Source of the DNA: Superficieibacter electus
GTDB lineage: Bacteria; Pseudomonadota; Gammaproteobacteria; Enterobacterales; Enterobacteriaceae
Direction of reading: 5' to 3'
DNA: 64,000 nt
NCBI RefSeq assembly: GCF_002915575.1
Contig: NZ_PQGD01000020.1
Span: forward strand, 1-64,000
Shown: positions 1 through 7,459 of the stretch, one piece after another
How positions within the stretch are numbered: the stretch's first letter is position 1
How the letters are laid out: the number at the start of each line of letters is the position of its first letter
Notes under the pieces: model-generated
Database searches by the model: none
What the model saw: only the letters and a program-made list of their open reading frames with translations
Told to the model about the DNA's origin: nothing
Made by a program: the position numbers and the translations under genes

Positions 1-551
1 TTACCGCAGACGGAATTATCGATATGCACGAATGCGGATATGTTGAGGGCTGGAACTCCTTCCGCGCCGCCATGCTCGAACCTGTAAGCAATCGTGATGA
101 GTTGCGCGAACAGGTTCGCCGTGAGCACGCTGAATGGTCTGATAAGACGTTCGGCAAAGTCGGACCGGTTGGACCCCTTAAACATTTATCAAAAGAAGCG
201 CTGGAAGCCGCTGCTAACCCAGAAGATCCGCTTGAGTGGGCTGATATGCAGTTCCTGCTTTGGGACGCACAACGCCGCATGGGAATTTCTGACGACTTCA
301 TCACCAGGGCAATGATTGAAAAGCTGGCGATAAACAAAACGCGCCAGTGGCCAGAGTCGAAAGATGGTGAGCCGCGCATGCATGTCAAGGAGGCTGGCAA
401 CTCTCCGGCAATACCGGATGGTTGGGTGATGCTGCCTGCTGAGCCAACTCAGGCAATGATGAATGCGTGGCTTTCCGAGGTTGCTAACTGGCGCGGACAT
501 GCTGCCGGTTACAGGGCAATGATTGCAGCAGCGCCGGAGGTGAAATCATGA
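1..551 (+). CDS. Phage protein of unknown function (5' end outside window)
   Basis: The frame is open from base 3 to the stop at 549-551. The first in-window ATG is at 24, but the codons before it read on as TADGIID and the segment after it (GYVEGWNSFRAAML) usually sits inside such phage proteins, so the true start is probably upstream. The C-terminal half contains the phrase IPDGWVMLPAEPTQAMM, seen in many small enterobacterial phage proteins of the late or nin-like region. No function can be assigned. Its stop overlaps the ATG of the next gene (ATGA), indicating translational coupling. Confidence 0.6.
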   Translation, partial: TADGIIDMHECGYVEGWNSFRAAMLEPVSNRDELREQVRREHAEWSDKTFGKVGPVGPLKHLSKEALEAAANPEDPLEWADMQFLLWDAQRRMGISDDFITRAMIEKLAINKTRQWPESKDGEPRMHVKEAGNSPAIPDGWVMLPAEPTQAMMNAWLSEVANWRGHAAGYRAMIAAAPEVKS

Positions 552-646
552 CATGGCCTTTAGCAATTCTGGGATGCGTTGTTTTTGTTTCAGGCTGTGC
601 GCTGATTGCCTGGATGGTCTGGCTTGATTACAGGGGGAGCAAGTGA
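548..646 (+). CDS. Small single-pass membrane protein, 32 aa
   Basis: The ATG at 548 overlaps the previous stop and the TGA at 644-646 overlaps the next ATG, so this short frame is locked between two neighbours by ATGA and TGATG junctions. The protein is almost entirely hydrophobic (LAILGCVVFVSGCALIAW) followed by a short polar tail ending DYRGSK, as in single transmembrane-helix peptides. No homolog is recognised with certainty. The tight coupling on both sides is the main support that it is translated. Confidence 0.6.
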   Translation: MTWPLAILGCVVFVSGCALIAWMVWLDYRGSK

Positions 647-900
647 TGTCCAGCATAACTTTCGTCGTTGAGTTCGAAGACGGTCAGGAGCCGAAGCTAG
701 ACGCAAACATGATGTTCATGGGTGGTAAGGTCGTCTCCATTGCTTTCCGTAATGCTTTGTCGGAGAACGCAGATCACTTTGTCTCTTTCCGGAGTGGAAG
801 TCTTTTTGCTAATGGCCGCTGCCTTGTTTGTGGAAATAAGCATTCACCAGGTATTCCTTGCCCCTTCTATGCTGTCAAATCGGGGGTGATTCGTGGCTAA
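646..900 (+). CDS. Phage hypothetical protein with C-terminal cysteine motif, 84 aa
   Basis: I start this gene at the ATG at 646, which overlaps the preceding stop (TGATG); a GTG three bases upstream is also possible. The protein opens with a beta-rich segment (SSITFVVEFEDGQEP) and ends with CLVCGNKHSPGIPC, a Cys-X2-Cys-X8-Cys arrangement that could bind a metal, although a fourth ligand is not obvious. It belongs to the coupled run of small genes ahead of terS. Function unknown. Confidence 0.6.
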   Translation: MSSITFVVEFEDGQEPKLDANMMFMGGKVVSIAFRNALSENADHFVSFRSGSLFANGRCLVCGNKHSPGIPCPFYAVKSGVIRG

Positions 901-1306
901 ATCCCCCGCAGAACGTAAAGCAGCACAGCGCGCCCGGCAGCGCGCCACTGGCGATAGAAAGCTGGAAGTGGTACTCGACGAGCAGGAAATGGATATGCTG
1001 GCGCGGAACTGCGCCGCCCGGCGACCAGGCCGTGATCCCTACGAGATGTCAGAGTACATAGCGATGCTTATCCGCCAGGATGATGCGCGGGTGCTAGGAC
1101 GTATCACATCGATCAGCAAACGCCAGTGCGGTAAGTGCGGCGACGCGCTGCCGGTGAACGCCTGCCCGTGCGCCGGTGATTCAGAGTGCTGGGCAACGAT
1201 GGGCTGGCATGAGCTTAAGCTGAACATCGGCGATAAGTTTGAGGTGGCGCTGAAGAGAGCCAGCGAGAATAACCGAGAAACTCTTCGCGCGCTGGCGGAT
1301 AAGTAA
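893..1306 (+). CDS. Phage protein with basic N-terminus and Cys cluster, 137 aa
   Basis: It starts at GTG 893, overlapping the end of the preceding gene. The N-terminus (AERKAAQRARQRA) is strongly basic and helical, followed by a segment resembling a small DNA-binding or regulatory domain (LEVVLDEQEMDMLARNCAARRPG), then CGKCGDALPVNACPC, a likely zinc-binding knuckle. Related proteins occur just upstream of terminase genes in many enterobacterial phages; a nucleic-acid-binding role is inferred only. A palindrome and a terminator-like hairpin follow before terS. Confidence 0.65.
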   Translation: MAKSPAERKAAQRARQRATGDRKLEVVLDEQEMDMLARNCAARRPGRDPYEMSEYIAMLIRQDDARVLGRITSISKRQCGKCGDALPVNACPCAGDSECWATMGWHELKLNIGDKFEVALKRASENNRETLRALADK

Positions 1307-1308
1307 AT

Positions 1309-1320
1309 GTGACAGGTCAC
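1309..1320. repeat. Palindrome GTGACAGGTCAC (copy 1 of 3)
   Basis: A 12-base palindrome with one central mismatch, immediately after the stop of the 137-aa gene. The same motif occurs at 3532-3543 and 21462-21473, always between transcription units. Confidence 0.5.
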
Positions 1321-1362
1321 GGTGATTGTAATGACTGATGAATTTGATGGTTTCTGAATGCG

Positions 1363-1388
1363 GCCGCCGACTATGGCGGCTTTGTTTT
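1363..1388 (+). terminator. Rho-independent terminator before terS
   Basis: Stem GCCGCC/GGCGGC with a six-base loop, followed by TTTGTTTT. It separates the small upstream genes from terS, which has its own operator-like palindrome just downstream. Confidence 0.65.
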
Positions 1389-1398
1389 GCGTGTTAGT

Positions 1399-1415
1399 AT
1401 TACCATAACGGTAAT
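1399..1415. promoter_or_regulatory. TTACC-N5-GGTAA operator-like palindrome, site 1 (terS)
   Basis: ATTACC-ATAAC-GGTAAT, a 17-base palindrome ending 20 bases before the terS ATG. It is one of six perfect copies, all intergenic, found in this prophage. Confidence 0.6.
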
Positions 1416-1435
1416 TAATTACTCAGGCGGTAACA

Positions 1436-2026
1436 ATGCCAGCGATCCCGAAAACCCACAAACGCAAATCAACGCAATATAAGCCTCTTACGGCAATTCA
1501 GGAGGCGTATTGCCAGGAGTACATTAAGTCGCCGGAAGACCAGCGCGGGTCGGCAATACGCGCCGGTTACTCAGAAAAAACAGCCTCAAAGTTCGCCAGC
1601 CAGAATATGCGAGATGAGCGTGTACAGAAACGGATTGCGGAGCTGATGGAAGAGCGCAATAAGCGCACACGCGTCAGTGCGGACTATGTTCTTCTCCGGC
1701 TGGTGGAGATCGACCAGATGGACGTGATCGACATACTCAACGACGACGGCGGCCTGAAGCCGATAAGCCAGTGGCCGAAGATATGGCGCACCACGCTAAG
1801 CGGTCTGGATATCTCGACGACGATCACCAACTTCGATGAGACAACGCTCGAGAACATGCTCAAGAAAATTAAATGGCCGGACAAGGTTAAGAACCTCGAA
1901 CTGATCGGTAAGCACGTAGACGTCAACGCGTTTAAAGAGCGCATCGAGGTATCAGGCACAGTGACTATCGCCGATAAGATGGCTAAGGCACGCCAGCGTG
2001 TCAAAGAGCGGGGCGGTGATAAATGA
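1436..2026 (+). CDS. Terminase small subunit
   Basis: The 196-aa protein has the layout of phage terminase small subunits: a basic N-terminus, a helix-turn-helix-like segment at about residues 20-65 (LTAIQEAYCQEYI ... GSAIRAGYSEKTASKFASQNM) and a C-terminal oligomerisation part. It recognises the packaging site and hands DNA to the large subunit. It starts at ATG 1436 after an operator-like palindrome and its stop overlaps the terL start by four bases (ATGA). Conserved position directly before terL supports the call. Confidence 0.88.
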   Translation: MPAIPKTHKRKSTQYKPLTAIQEAYCQEYIKSPEDQRGSAIRAGYSEKTASKFASQNMRDERVQKRIAELMEERNKRTRVSADYVLLRLVEIDQMDVIDILNDDGGLKPISQWPKIWRTTLSGLDISTTITNFDETTLENMLKKIKWPDKVKNLELIGKHVDVNAFKERIEVSGTVTIADKMAKARQRVKERGGDK

Positions 2027-3504
2027 CCGAAGCCGCCATCCTGTCACCCGAAGAGCAGCTCGTCGAGGATATTGCCGGGTTTACTTACGATCCGCTGGGA
2101 TACGCACATTACGCTTTTCCGTGGGGTGAAGAGGGCGGCGAACTGGCTCATGCCAGCGGGCCGAGACAGTGGCAGGCTGAGGCATTCCAGGAGATAGGCG
2201 AGCATCTACAGAACCCTGCTACCAGATATCAGCCTCTGATGCTGGCGCGCGCCTCCGGTCACGGGATCGGTAAGTCGGCGTTCATATCGATGCTGATTAA
2301 GTGGGGGATGGATACCTGCGAGGACTGCAAGGTGGTGGTGACCGCCAACACTGAAAACCAGCTGCGGACGAAGACGTGGCCGGAAATCATCAAATGGTCG
2401 AATCTGGCTATTACGAAAGACTGGTTCAGCACCACCGCAACCGCGATGTACAGCAATGATCCGGGCCATGACAAGCGCTGGCGCGCTGATGCTATCCCGT
2501 GGTCAGAACACAACACAGAGGCGTTCGCCGGGCTGCACAACGAGCGTAAGCGCATCATCGTTATCTTCGACGAAGCGTCGAATATCGCCGATCTGGTGTG
2601 GGAGGTGGCAGAGGGGGCGCTGACCGACGAAGACACCGAGATCGTCTGGGTGGCGTTCGGGAACCCGACGCGTAACACCGGGCGTTTCCGTGAGTGCTTC
2701 CGTAAATACCGGCACCGCTGGAAGTGCAAACAGATTGACTCGCGCACCGTCGAGGGCACGAACAAAGAGCAGTTGCAGAAATGGGTTGAGGACTACGGCG
2801 AAGACAGCGACTTTGTGAAGGTCCGCGTGCGCGGCATCTTCCCTGATGCGTCTGAAAACCAGTTCATCCCGTCCGGCCTGACCGGTCCGGCGGTGGGCAG
2901 GGTGATCACCGAAGCACAGGTGGCGCACGCGGCCACGGTGATTGGCGTCGACCCGTCGCACCAGGGCAAAGACCCGGCGGTTATTTACCTGCGTAAAGGG
3001 CTGCACTGCCGCAAACTGGGAGAGTACCCGCGCACTACCGACGATGTATGGTTTGCAAAGGTGATCGCCGACTTCGAAGACCTGCACCAGGCTGACGCGG
3101 TATTCATCGACTACGGCTACGGCACGGGACTTAAATCCGTTGGCGATAACTGGGGCCGGGCGTGGACGCTGATACAGTTTGGCGGTGGCACGTCAGACCC
3201 TGAAATGGCGAACAAGCGCGGCGAGATGTACAAATCAGCACGCGATGCTCTGAAGCTGGGAGCGCAGCTCGACAGCCAGGACTTAGCCGACGAACTCAGC
3301 GCGCCTGAATACAAAGTCAGGCTGAAGGACAGCCGCAAGATTTTGCAGGACAAGGAAGAGGTGAAGGAATTACTGGGCAGGTCGCCGAACAACGCAGACG
3401 CCTACGTGCTGACCTATGCTTTCCCGGTGGTGAAACGCCAGCGCATCCCTGGGCAGCGGGAGCAGCAGGGAAAGGCCATTACAGAATATGACCCCTATGC
3501 ATGA
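2023..3504 (+). CDS. Terminase large subunit (packaging ATPase/nuclease)
   Basis: The 493-aa protein carries a Walker A-like motif GHGIGKS at residues 79-85 and Walker B FDEAS at 182-186, typical of the N-terminal packaging ATPase. The C-terminal RNase H-like nuclease shows acidic positions in IGVDPSH (Asp310) and VFIDYGYG (Asp363). It translocates DNA into the prohead and cuts the concatemer. It is coupled to terS by ATGA overlap. After its stop the late operon is interrupted by a convergent small gene and a long non-coding block. Confidence 0.93.
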   Translation: MTEAAILSPEEQLVEDIAGFTYDPLGYAHYAFPWGEEGGELAHASGPRQWQAEAFQEIGEHLQNPATRYQPLMLARASGHGIGKSAFISMLIKWGMDTCEDCKVVVTANTENQLRTKTWPEIIKWSNLAITKDWFSTTATAMYSNDPGHDKRWRADAIPWSEHNTEAFAGLHNERKRIIVIFDEASNIADLVWEVAEGALTDEDTEIVWVAFGNPTRNTGRFRECFRKYRHRWKCKQIDSRTVEGTNKEQLQKWVEDYGEDSDFVKVRVRGIFPDASENQFIPSGLTGPAVGRVITEAQVAHAATVIGVDPSHQGKDPAVIYLRKGLHCRKLGEYPRTTDDVWFAKVIADFEDLHQADAVFIDYGYGTGLKSVGDNWGRAWTLIQFGGGTSDPEMANKRGEMYKSARDALKLGAQLDSQDLADELSAPEYKVRLKDSRKILQDKEEVKELLGRSPNNADAYVLTYAFPVVKRQRIPGQREQQGKAITEYDPYA

Positions 3505-3527
3505 AAAAGCCCGCGCGTCAGCGGGCT
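3504..3527 (-). terminator. Terminator for the small minus-strand gene
   Basis: Stem AGCCCGC/GCGGGCT with loop GCGTCA; on the minus strand it is followed by five Ts, so it ends transcription of the 65-aa gene, close to the end of terL. Confidence 0.6.
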
Positions 3528-3531
3528 GATT

Positions 3532-3543
3532 GTGACATGTCAC
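3532..3543. repeat. Palindrome GTGACATGTCAC (copy 2 of 3)
   Basis: Perfect 12-base palindrome between the terL-side terminator and the stop of the minus-strand small gene. See the copies at 1309 and 21462. Confidence 0.5.
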
Positions 3544-3547
3544 GCAA

Positions 3548-3745
3548 TCAATAAGTGATTTTATCAAACGCAGCGTTGATCGCTTCGGCGCTGCGCTCCG
3601 CGTCGGCTTTCTCAACGAATAATTGTTTTCCAAGCACTTCAGCCAGGCAATTCAACTTCGTTTGGTAGAGGTTGTCGCGGCGCATTTCTTCATTAGGGTT
3701 TGGCTTATGAGAATTTGCTAAGCAACCTGCTAAGTTTTGGCTCAT
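3548..3745 (-). CDS. Small phage protein, 65 aa, antisense to late genes
   Basis: I choose ATG 3745 because the minus-strand sequence AAAGGTGAAAATC before it gives a good ribosome-binding site; an in-frame upstream start lacks one. The protein is polar and helical (NLYQTKLNCLAEVLGKQLFVEKADAERSAEAINAAFDKI) with no recognised domain. It is followed by its own terminator and is the only minus-strand gene between terL and the portal. It may be a lysogeny-expressed accessory gene; function unknown. Confidence 0.55.
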   Translation of the reverse strand: MSQNLAGCLANSHKPNPNEEMRRDNLYQTKLNCLAEVLGKQLFVEKADAERSAEAINAAFDKITY

Positions 3746-3874
3746 GATTTTCACCTTTAAAAAAATGCCCGGCGAACCGGGCAAACTGGAAGCAATAACG
3801 GAGGGTGCCTTCCTTGGCGGGATGTCACGGGTTTACAACAGAAAGCCATCGCAATGACGTTCTGGTGTAAAAAG

Positions 3875-4190
3875 GGCGGTGACAGTAAGGATTCAAATAA
3901 CCTGCCACCGCCAAGACTACACACAGCTTATCGGTACTTCGGGTATCACGGTCCTAAGGCGTGATTCGTTTGTGGTGGCTGGTGCTGAACTCCAGCTCAG
4001 TGGCGCGGTGTTTCAATATCGTAACCGCCCGTTCCATCCGCGTTCGATCAGTCCCTATGCTCGCTTAGAACGTTTCGCCTGCTTATCTTTTCTCAACCGT
4101 TTGACGGTCAGCCCCGCCATTCACCACAACGGAAAGAGCACTGCGTCGCCAAACGGTTAGAGGCCAGTCGCCGCCAATCTCAATGCTCTT
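3875..4190. ncRNA. Structured repeat element, copy 1
   Basis: In order: a hairpin 3875-3885/3902-3912 (GGCGGTG with CACCGCC); helix TTGTGGTG (3970-3977) pairing with CACCACAA (4122-4129); directly inside it a hairpin GCTGG/CCAGC with a nine-base loop (3978-3996); inner helices such as GCGGT/ACCGC; then helix AAGAGCA (4134-4140) with TGCTCTT (4184-4190). The same order occurs in copy 2 with compensatory base changes. The transcribed strand is not known; the plus strand is assumed because late genes run that way. Confidence 0.5.
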
Positions 4191-4292
4191 ACCTGTTGTG
4201 TCCCCGTCTGCTCCCGGGGTGCCACACCGTATCGCCGCGATGGTGAATCGCTCAGGGCGTCATGTTTAGCCTGGCTTGCACATTCCGGCTAC

Positions 4293-4555
4293 CCACTGAT
4301 CAATGCACTTCAAGGGAAAATCAGTGGACCGCTACGGCGCATGTGCCATACACCGTTTGTTGTGGTGGCCGGCGCTGATCTCCGGCTTTGATGGTATTTG
4401 CCGCCATACTTTCAGGCGCGTCCCAAGTCTCCAATTCCCATCCGACCTGCCATTAAGGCTGCGCATCAGCCTGCGCATTCACCACAACACGAAGCGCACT
4501 CCACCGGTTTGGATTTAACGGCAACACCACAAGTGATGTTCAGGAATGCGCTTCG
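4293..4555. ncRNA. Structured repeat element, copy 2
   Basis: In order: hairpin CCACTGAT/ATCAGTGG (4293-4300/4320-4327); helix TTGTGGTG (4360-4367) with CACCACAA (4480-4487); directly inside it hairpin GCCGG/CCGGC with a nine-base loop (4368-4386); hairpin AGGCTG/CAGCCT; then helix CGAAGCGCA (4490-4498) with TGCGCTTCG (4547-4555). Against copy 1, T:A became C:G in the inner hairpin and A:T became C:G in the last helix, so pairing is kept while sequence changes. Confidence 0.5.
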
Positions 4556-4578
4556 GGTTATGTACTTCGTCCATAAAA

Positions 4579-4595
4579 GTTACCTTAAAGGTAAT
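4579..4595. promoter_or_regulatory. TTACC-N5-GGTAA operator-like palindrome, site 2 (portal operon)
   Basis: TTACC-TTAAA-GGTAA at 4580-4594, 40 bases before the promoter-like element at 4635. A half site GGTAAT follows at 4652. Confidence 0.6.
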
Positions 4596-4634
4596 AATTA
4601 ATGCAATTACTGTCAATATACTACGTAAAATAAT

Positions 4635-4660
4635 CCGTATATGGTTAAATTGGTAATAAT
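4635..4660 (+). promoter_or_regulatory. Late promoter P1 (portal/capsid operon)
   Basis: CCGTATATGG followed nine bases later by TAATAAT preceded by TGG (extended -10 type). The same architecture, with the same nine-base spacing, is found before the tailspike (23459) and the lysis genes (25990). Confidence 0.5.
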
Positions 4661-4683
4661 TTAATCCATCCGGAGTTAATGCT

Positions 4684-4890
4684 ATGTGTGTCGGAAGTAG
4701 TCCATCAGTGCCAGCCGCGCCGGAAATCCAGGCTGCGCCGCAGGAGCAGGACCAGGCAGTAGTTGATGCCCGTGATGAAGAGACCCGCCGCCGCCGCGCT
4801 GCTAATGGCCGTGCGTCTACGTTGCTGACCGGCGCACAGGGCGACACCTCCGCAGCTAACACCAGCGGTAAAACGCTGCTCGGACAGTAA
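4684..4890 (+). CDS. Small phage head-region protein, 68 aa (epsilon15 gp3-like position)
   Basis: The ATG at 4684 follows CCGGAGTTAATGCT, a usable ribosome-binding site. The protein is alanine/glutamate-rich with a basic helix (DEETRRRRAANGRASTLLTGAQGD) and a low-complexity end. Comparable short proteins precede the portal gene in T7-like and epsilon15-like phages. It is the first gene of the late transcript after the structured non-coding block. A precise role is not known. Confidence 0.65.
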   Translation: MCVGSSPSVPAAPEIQAAPQEQDQAVVDARDEETRRRRAANGRASTLLTGAQGDTSAANTSGKTLLGQ

Positions 4891-4904
4891 CGGGAGCGCG
4901 GGAT

Positions 4905-6575
4905 ATGGCTGAGACACTGAAGGAACGACTGAACAAGCAATACGCTCAGCTCGGAAATGATCGCTCATCTTTCGAGAGCCACTGGCGCGACCTGAGTGAT
5001 TTCATCAATCCGCGTGGCTCACGCTTTCTCGTCTCTGATGTCAACCGCAACGAACGCCGCAACAATAAAATCGTCGACCCAACCGGCAGCCTGGCAGCCC
5101 GCACCTTGTCCAGCGGCATGATGTCCGGCATCACTTCCCCGGCGCGTCCGTGGTTCAGGCTGGCAACGCCAGATCCGGACATGATGGACTACGGCCCGGT
5201 TAAGCTTTGGCTCGAAGTCGTGCAGCGCCGCATGAACGAAGTATTCAACAAGTCGAACCTCTACCAGTCTTTGCCGCTGCTCTACAGCAGTCTGGGGATT
5301 TACAGCACCGGGGCCATGGCTGTCCTCGAAGATGACGATGACGTGCTGCGCACAATGATGTTCCCTATCGGCAGTTACCACCTGGCTAACTCTGAGCGTG
5401 GCAGCGTTGACACCTGTTTCCGCAAATTTTCTATGACGGTTCGCCAGCTCGTTCAGAAGTTCGGCACGAACAGCGTCAGCACCAGCGTTAAATCGATGTG
5501 GGAAGGTGGAAACTACGAGCAGTGGATCGAAGTAATCCATTCTGTTTACCCGAACATGAACCGCGAGACGGGCAGCCTGCTGTCGAAAGATAAGCCGTGG
5601 AAATCGGTCTACTACGAAGTTGGCGGCGACAGTGACAAGGTGCTGCGCGAGTCTGGTTTCGATGAGTTCCCGATCATGGCTCCACGCTGGGAAGTTAACG
5701 GGGAGGACGTGTATGGATCGTCATGTCCGGGAATGCTGGCGCTCGGCCAGGTTAAAGCCCTCCAGCTTGAGCAGAAACGCAAAAGCCAGTTGATCGACAA
5801 AGCCACTAACCCGCCGATGGTCGCGCCAACCTCACTCAAGACGCAGCGTGTATCCCTTCTCCCTGGTGATGTGACCTACCTGGACACAGTGACCGGGCAG
5901 GACGGTTTCAAACCTGCATACCTGGTTAATCCCAATACCTCCGATCTGCTGGCTGATATCCAGGACACGCGACAGATCATCAACTCATCTTTCTTTGTCG
6001 ACCTGTTCATGATGTTGCAGAGCATCAATACACGTTCAATGCCGGTTGAGGCAGTGATCGAGATGAAGGAAGAGAAGCTGCTTATGCTTGGCCCCGTGCT
6101 GGAGCGCCTGAACGATGAATGCCTTAATCCGCTCATCGATCGCGCTTTCAGCATCATGGTGCGCAAGAACATGCTCCCGCCGCCGCCGGACGTTATGCAG
6201 GGTATGCCGCTGCGCATCGAATACATCTCTGTGATGGCACAGGCGCAGAAGTCTATTGGCCTTTCCAGTCTGTCCACAACCGTTGGCTTCATTGGCAACC
6301 TTGCCGCAGTTAAACCTGAAGCACTCGACAAGCTCAATGTGGACCAGGCGATTGATGCATTTGCGGAAATGTCCGGCGTATCTCCGACGGTCATCGTTCC
6401 GCAGGACCAGGTTAATGACATTCGCCAGCAGCGTGCTCAACAGCAGCAACGCCAGCAGGCAATGGAAATGGGTATGGCTGCCGCCGATGGTGCGAAAACC
6501 CTCAGCCAGGCACAGACATCAGATCCTAGCGTTCTTACTGCTATGGCTAACGCAGCAGGGGGCGCGCAGCAATGA
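4905..6575 (+). CDS. Portal (head-to-tail connector) protein
   Basis: 556 aa, the length I recall for epsilon15 portal gp4, and of the podovirus head-tail connector family (opening ETLKERLNKQYAQLGNDRSSFESHWRDLSDFINPRGSRF). Portal rings form the DNA channel at one capsid vertex and nucleate assembly. The C-terminus is Gln/Ala-rich (QQRAQQQQRQQAMEMGMAAA), common in this family. It overlaps the next gene by ATGA. Confidence 0.92.
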   Translation: MAETLKERLNKQYAQLGNDRSSFESHWRDLSDFINPRGSRFLVSDVNRNERRNNKIVDPTGSLAARTLSSGMMSGITSPARPWFRLATPDPDMMDYGPVKLWLEVVQRRMNEVFNKSNLYQSLPLLYSSLGIYSTGAMAVLEDDDDVLRTMMFPIGSYHLANSERGSVDTCFRKFSMTVRQLVQKFGTNSVSTSVKSMWEGGNYEQWIEVIHSVYPNMNRETGSLLSKDKPWKSVYYEVGGDSDKVLRESGFDEFPIMAPRWEVNGEDVYGSSCPGMLALGQVKALQLEQKRKSQLIDKATNPPMVAPTSLKTQRVSLLPGDVTYLDTVTGQDGFKPAYLVNPNTSDLLADIQDTRQIINSSFFVDLFMMLQSINTRSMPVEAVIEMKEEKLLMLGPVLERLNDECLNPLIDRAFSIMVRKNMLPPPPDVMQGMPLRIEYISVMAQAQKSIGLSSLSTTVGFIGNLAAVKPEALDKLNVDQAIDAFAEMSGVSPTVIVPQDQVNDIRQQRAQQQQRQQAMEMGMAAADGAKTLSQAQTSDPSVLTAMANAAGGAQQ

Positions 6576-6889
6576 CGGACATTTGGGAAGAAGAGAAGCT
6601 TACAGCCCAGCAGGAACGAGCAATTCAGGAGCGCGAAGAACGTGATGCTGAAGATATTCGTTACGTAATGGCTACTGAGCGTGGCCGCCGCGTCGTCTGG
6701 AACTTGCTTGAGCAAGGCAAGGTATTTGCTTCCACGTTTGCTGTTGAACCTCACGTCACATCGTTTAACGAAGGTCAGCGCAATGTGTCGCTGGCCCTTT
6801 TCAGCAGAGTGATGGCGGTATGCCCTGAGCTTTACCTGAAGATGGCAGAAGAGCAACGCCAGCAGAATAAGGAGGTTTCCGGTGATTGA
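6572..6889 (+). CDS. Bbp19-like phage protein, 105 aa
   Basis: A helical, charged protein with the segment DIRYVMATERGRRVVWNLLEQGKVF, characteristic of the small family named after Bordetella phage BPP-1 Bbp19, which occurs between portal and scaffold/capsid genes. Its ATG overlaps the portal stop, and its stop overlaps the next gene's GTG start. The biochemical role is not established. Confidence 0.7.
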   Translation: MTDIWEEEKLTAQQERAIQEREERDAEDIRYVMATERGRRVVWNLLEQGKVFASTFAVEPHVTSFNEGQRNVSLALFSRVMAVCPELYLKMAEEQRQQNKEVSGD

Positions 6890-7448
6890 GGCTATTCGCT
6901 ATTTCCATGCATCCAGCCTGATGGAACTTGAGCAGGCGATGGTCCAGCAGATCGCTGATGGCTGGCAGCCATTCGGTGCGATGGTCGTGGATTCATCCCT
7001 GGGTGGGTGGGACTTCTATCAGCCGATGATCAAGGGTAGCGCCACAACGCTGCCGTCAAATATGGCTCCTGTAACTGACAGTCTGGGCTATCCGCTTTAC
7101 GGGTCAGATGGCACTACGGATCAGGCGGTTTCCGTCTCTGCCGTGGTGCAGGCAGGTAAAGCAGATCGCTTTAAGTTACCAGCATCTGCTGCTGTCGTTA
7201 AGAACGGCGACACTGTTCAGGTACGTAACAGCGCCGGGGCTAATGGCAAGGGGTCAACCTCAGTCGTCACTGCCGGTAGCGTAGTGACCGGGATTAACCT
7301 GGCAGCCACCATCGCTCCGGTAGCAAACGGCACCGTTCTGGCGTCACTTCCTGTAACTAACAACGCGATCCTCGCAATTGGCACGGCAAACCGTCAGGTC
7401 ACTGTCAATGTGGCTAATGGCGTGATCACCGGCCTGACAATCGTTTAA
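6882..7448 (+). CDS. Phage protein with N-terminal DUF1737-like and C-terminal beta domain, 188 aa
   Basis: It starts at GTG 6882, which follows AAGGAGGTTTCCG. Residues 1-50 (ASSLMELEQAMVQQIADGWQPFGAMVVD) resemble the short DUF1737 fold. The rest is rich in Ala, Val, Thr, Gly with beta-strand spacing, like head-decoration or fibre domains. I recall no equivalent between the gp5 and gp6 positions of epsilon15, so it may be an added surface protein; this is inference. Confidence 0.6.
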   Translation: MIEAIRYFHASSLMELEQAMVQQIADGWQPFGAMVVDSSLGGWDFYQPMIKGSATTLPSNMAPVTDSLGYPLYGSDGTTDQAVSVSAVVQAGKADRFKLPASAAVVKNGDTVQVRNSAGANGKGSTSVVTAGSVVTGINLAATIAPVANGTVLASLPVTNNAILAIGTANRQVTVNVANGVITGLTIV

Positions 7449-7459
7449 GGGTAAAAGAC

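Larger units (their letters stand above)
3746..4683. other. 938-base non-coding block between terL and the portal operon
   Basis: No frame here has a convincing start and ribosome-binding site. It holds two diverged copies of a structured element (3875-4190 and 4293-4555), a TTACC-N5-GGTAA palindrome (4580-4594) and a late promoter (4635-4660). Tightly packed phage genomes rarely keep this much non-coding sequence inside the late operon, so a functional RNA or DNA structure is likely. Confidence 0.7.

Noticed and set aside
1309-1321. Palindrome TGTGACAGGTCACG as a CRP site
   Set aside because: CRP sites need a six-base spacer (TGTGA-N6-TCACA); here it is four.
3879-4160. A 93-codon forward frame across the first structured element
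   Set aside because: No ribosome site, odd composition, and the sequence is better explained by paired helices shared with copy 2.
4303-4518. A 71-codon forward frame across the second structured element
   Set aside because: The protein reads as low-quality sequence, has no ribosome site, and covers the conserved helices.
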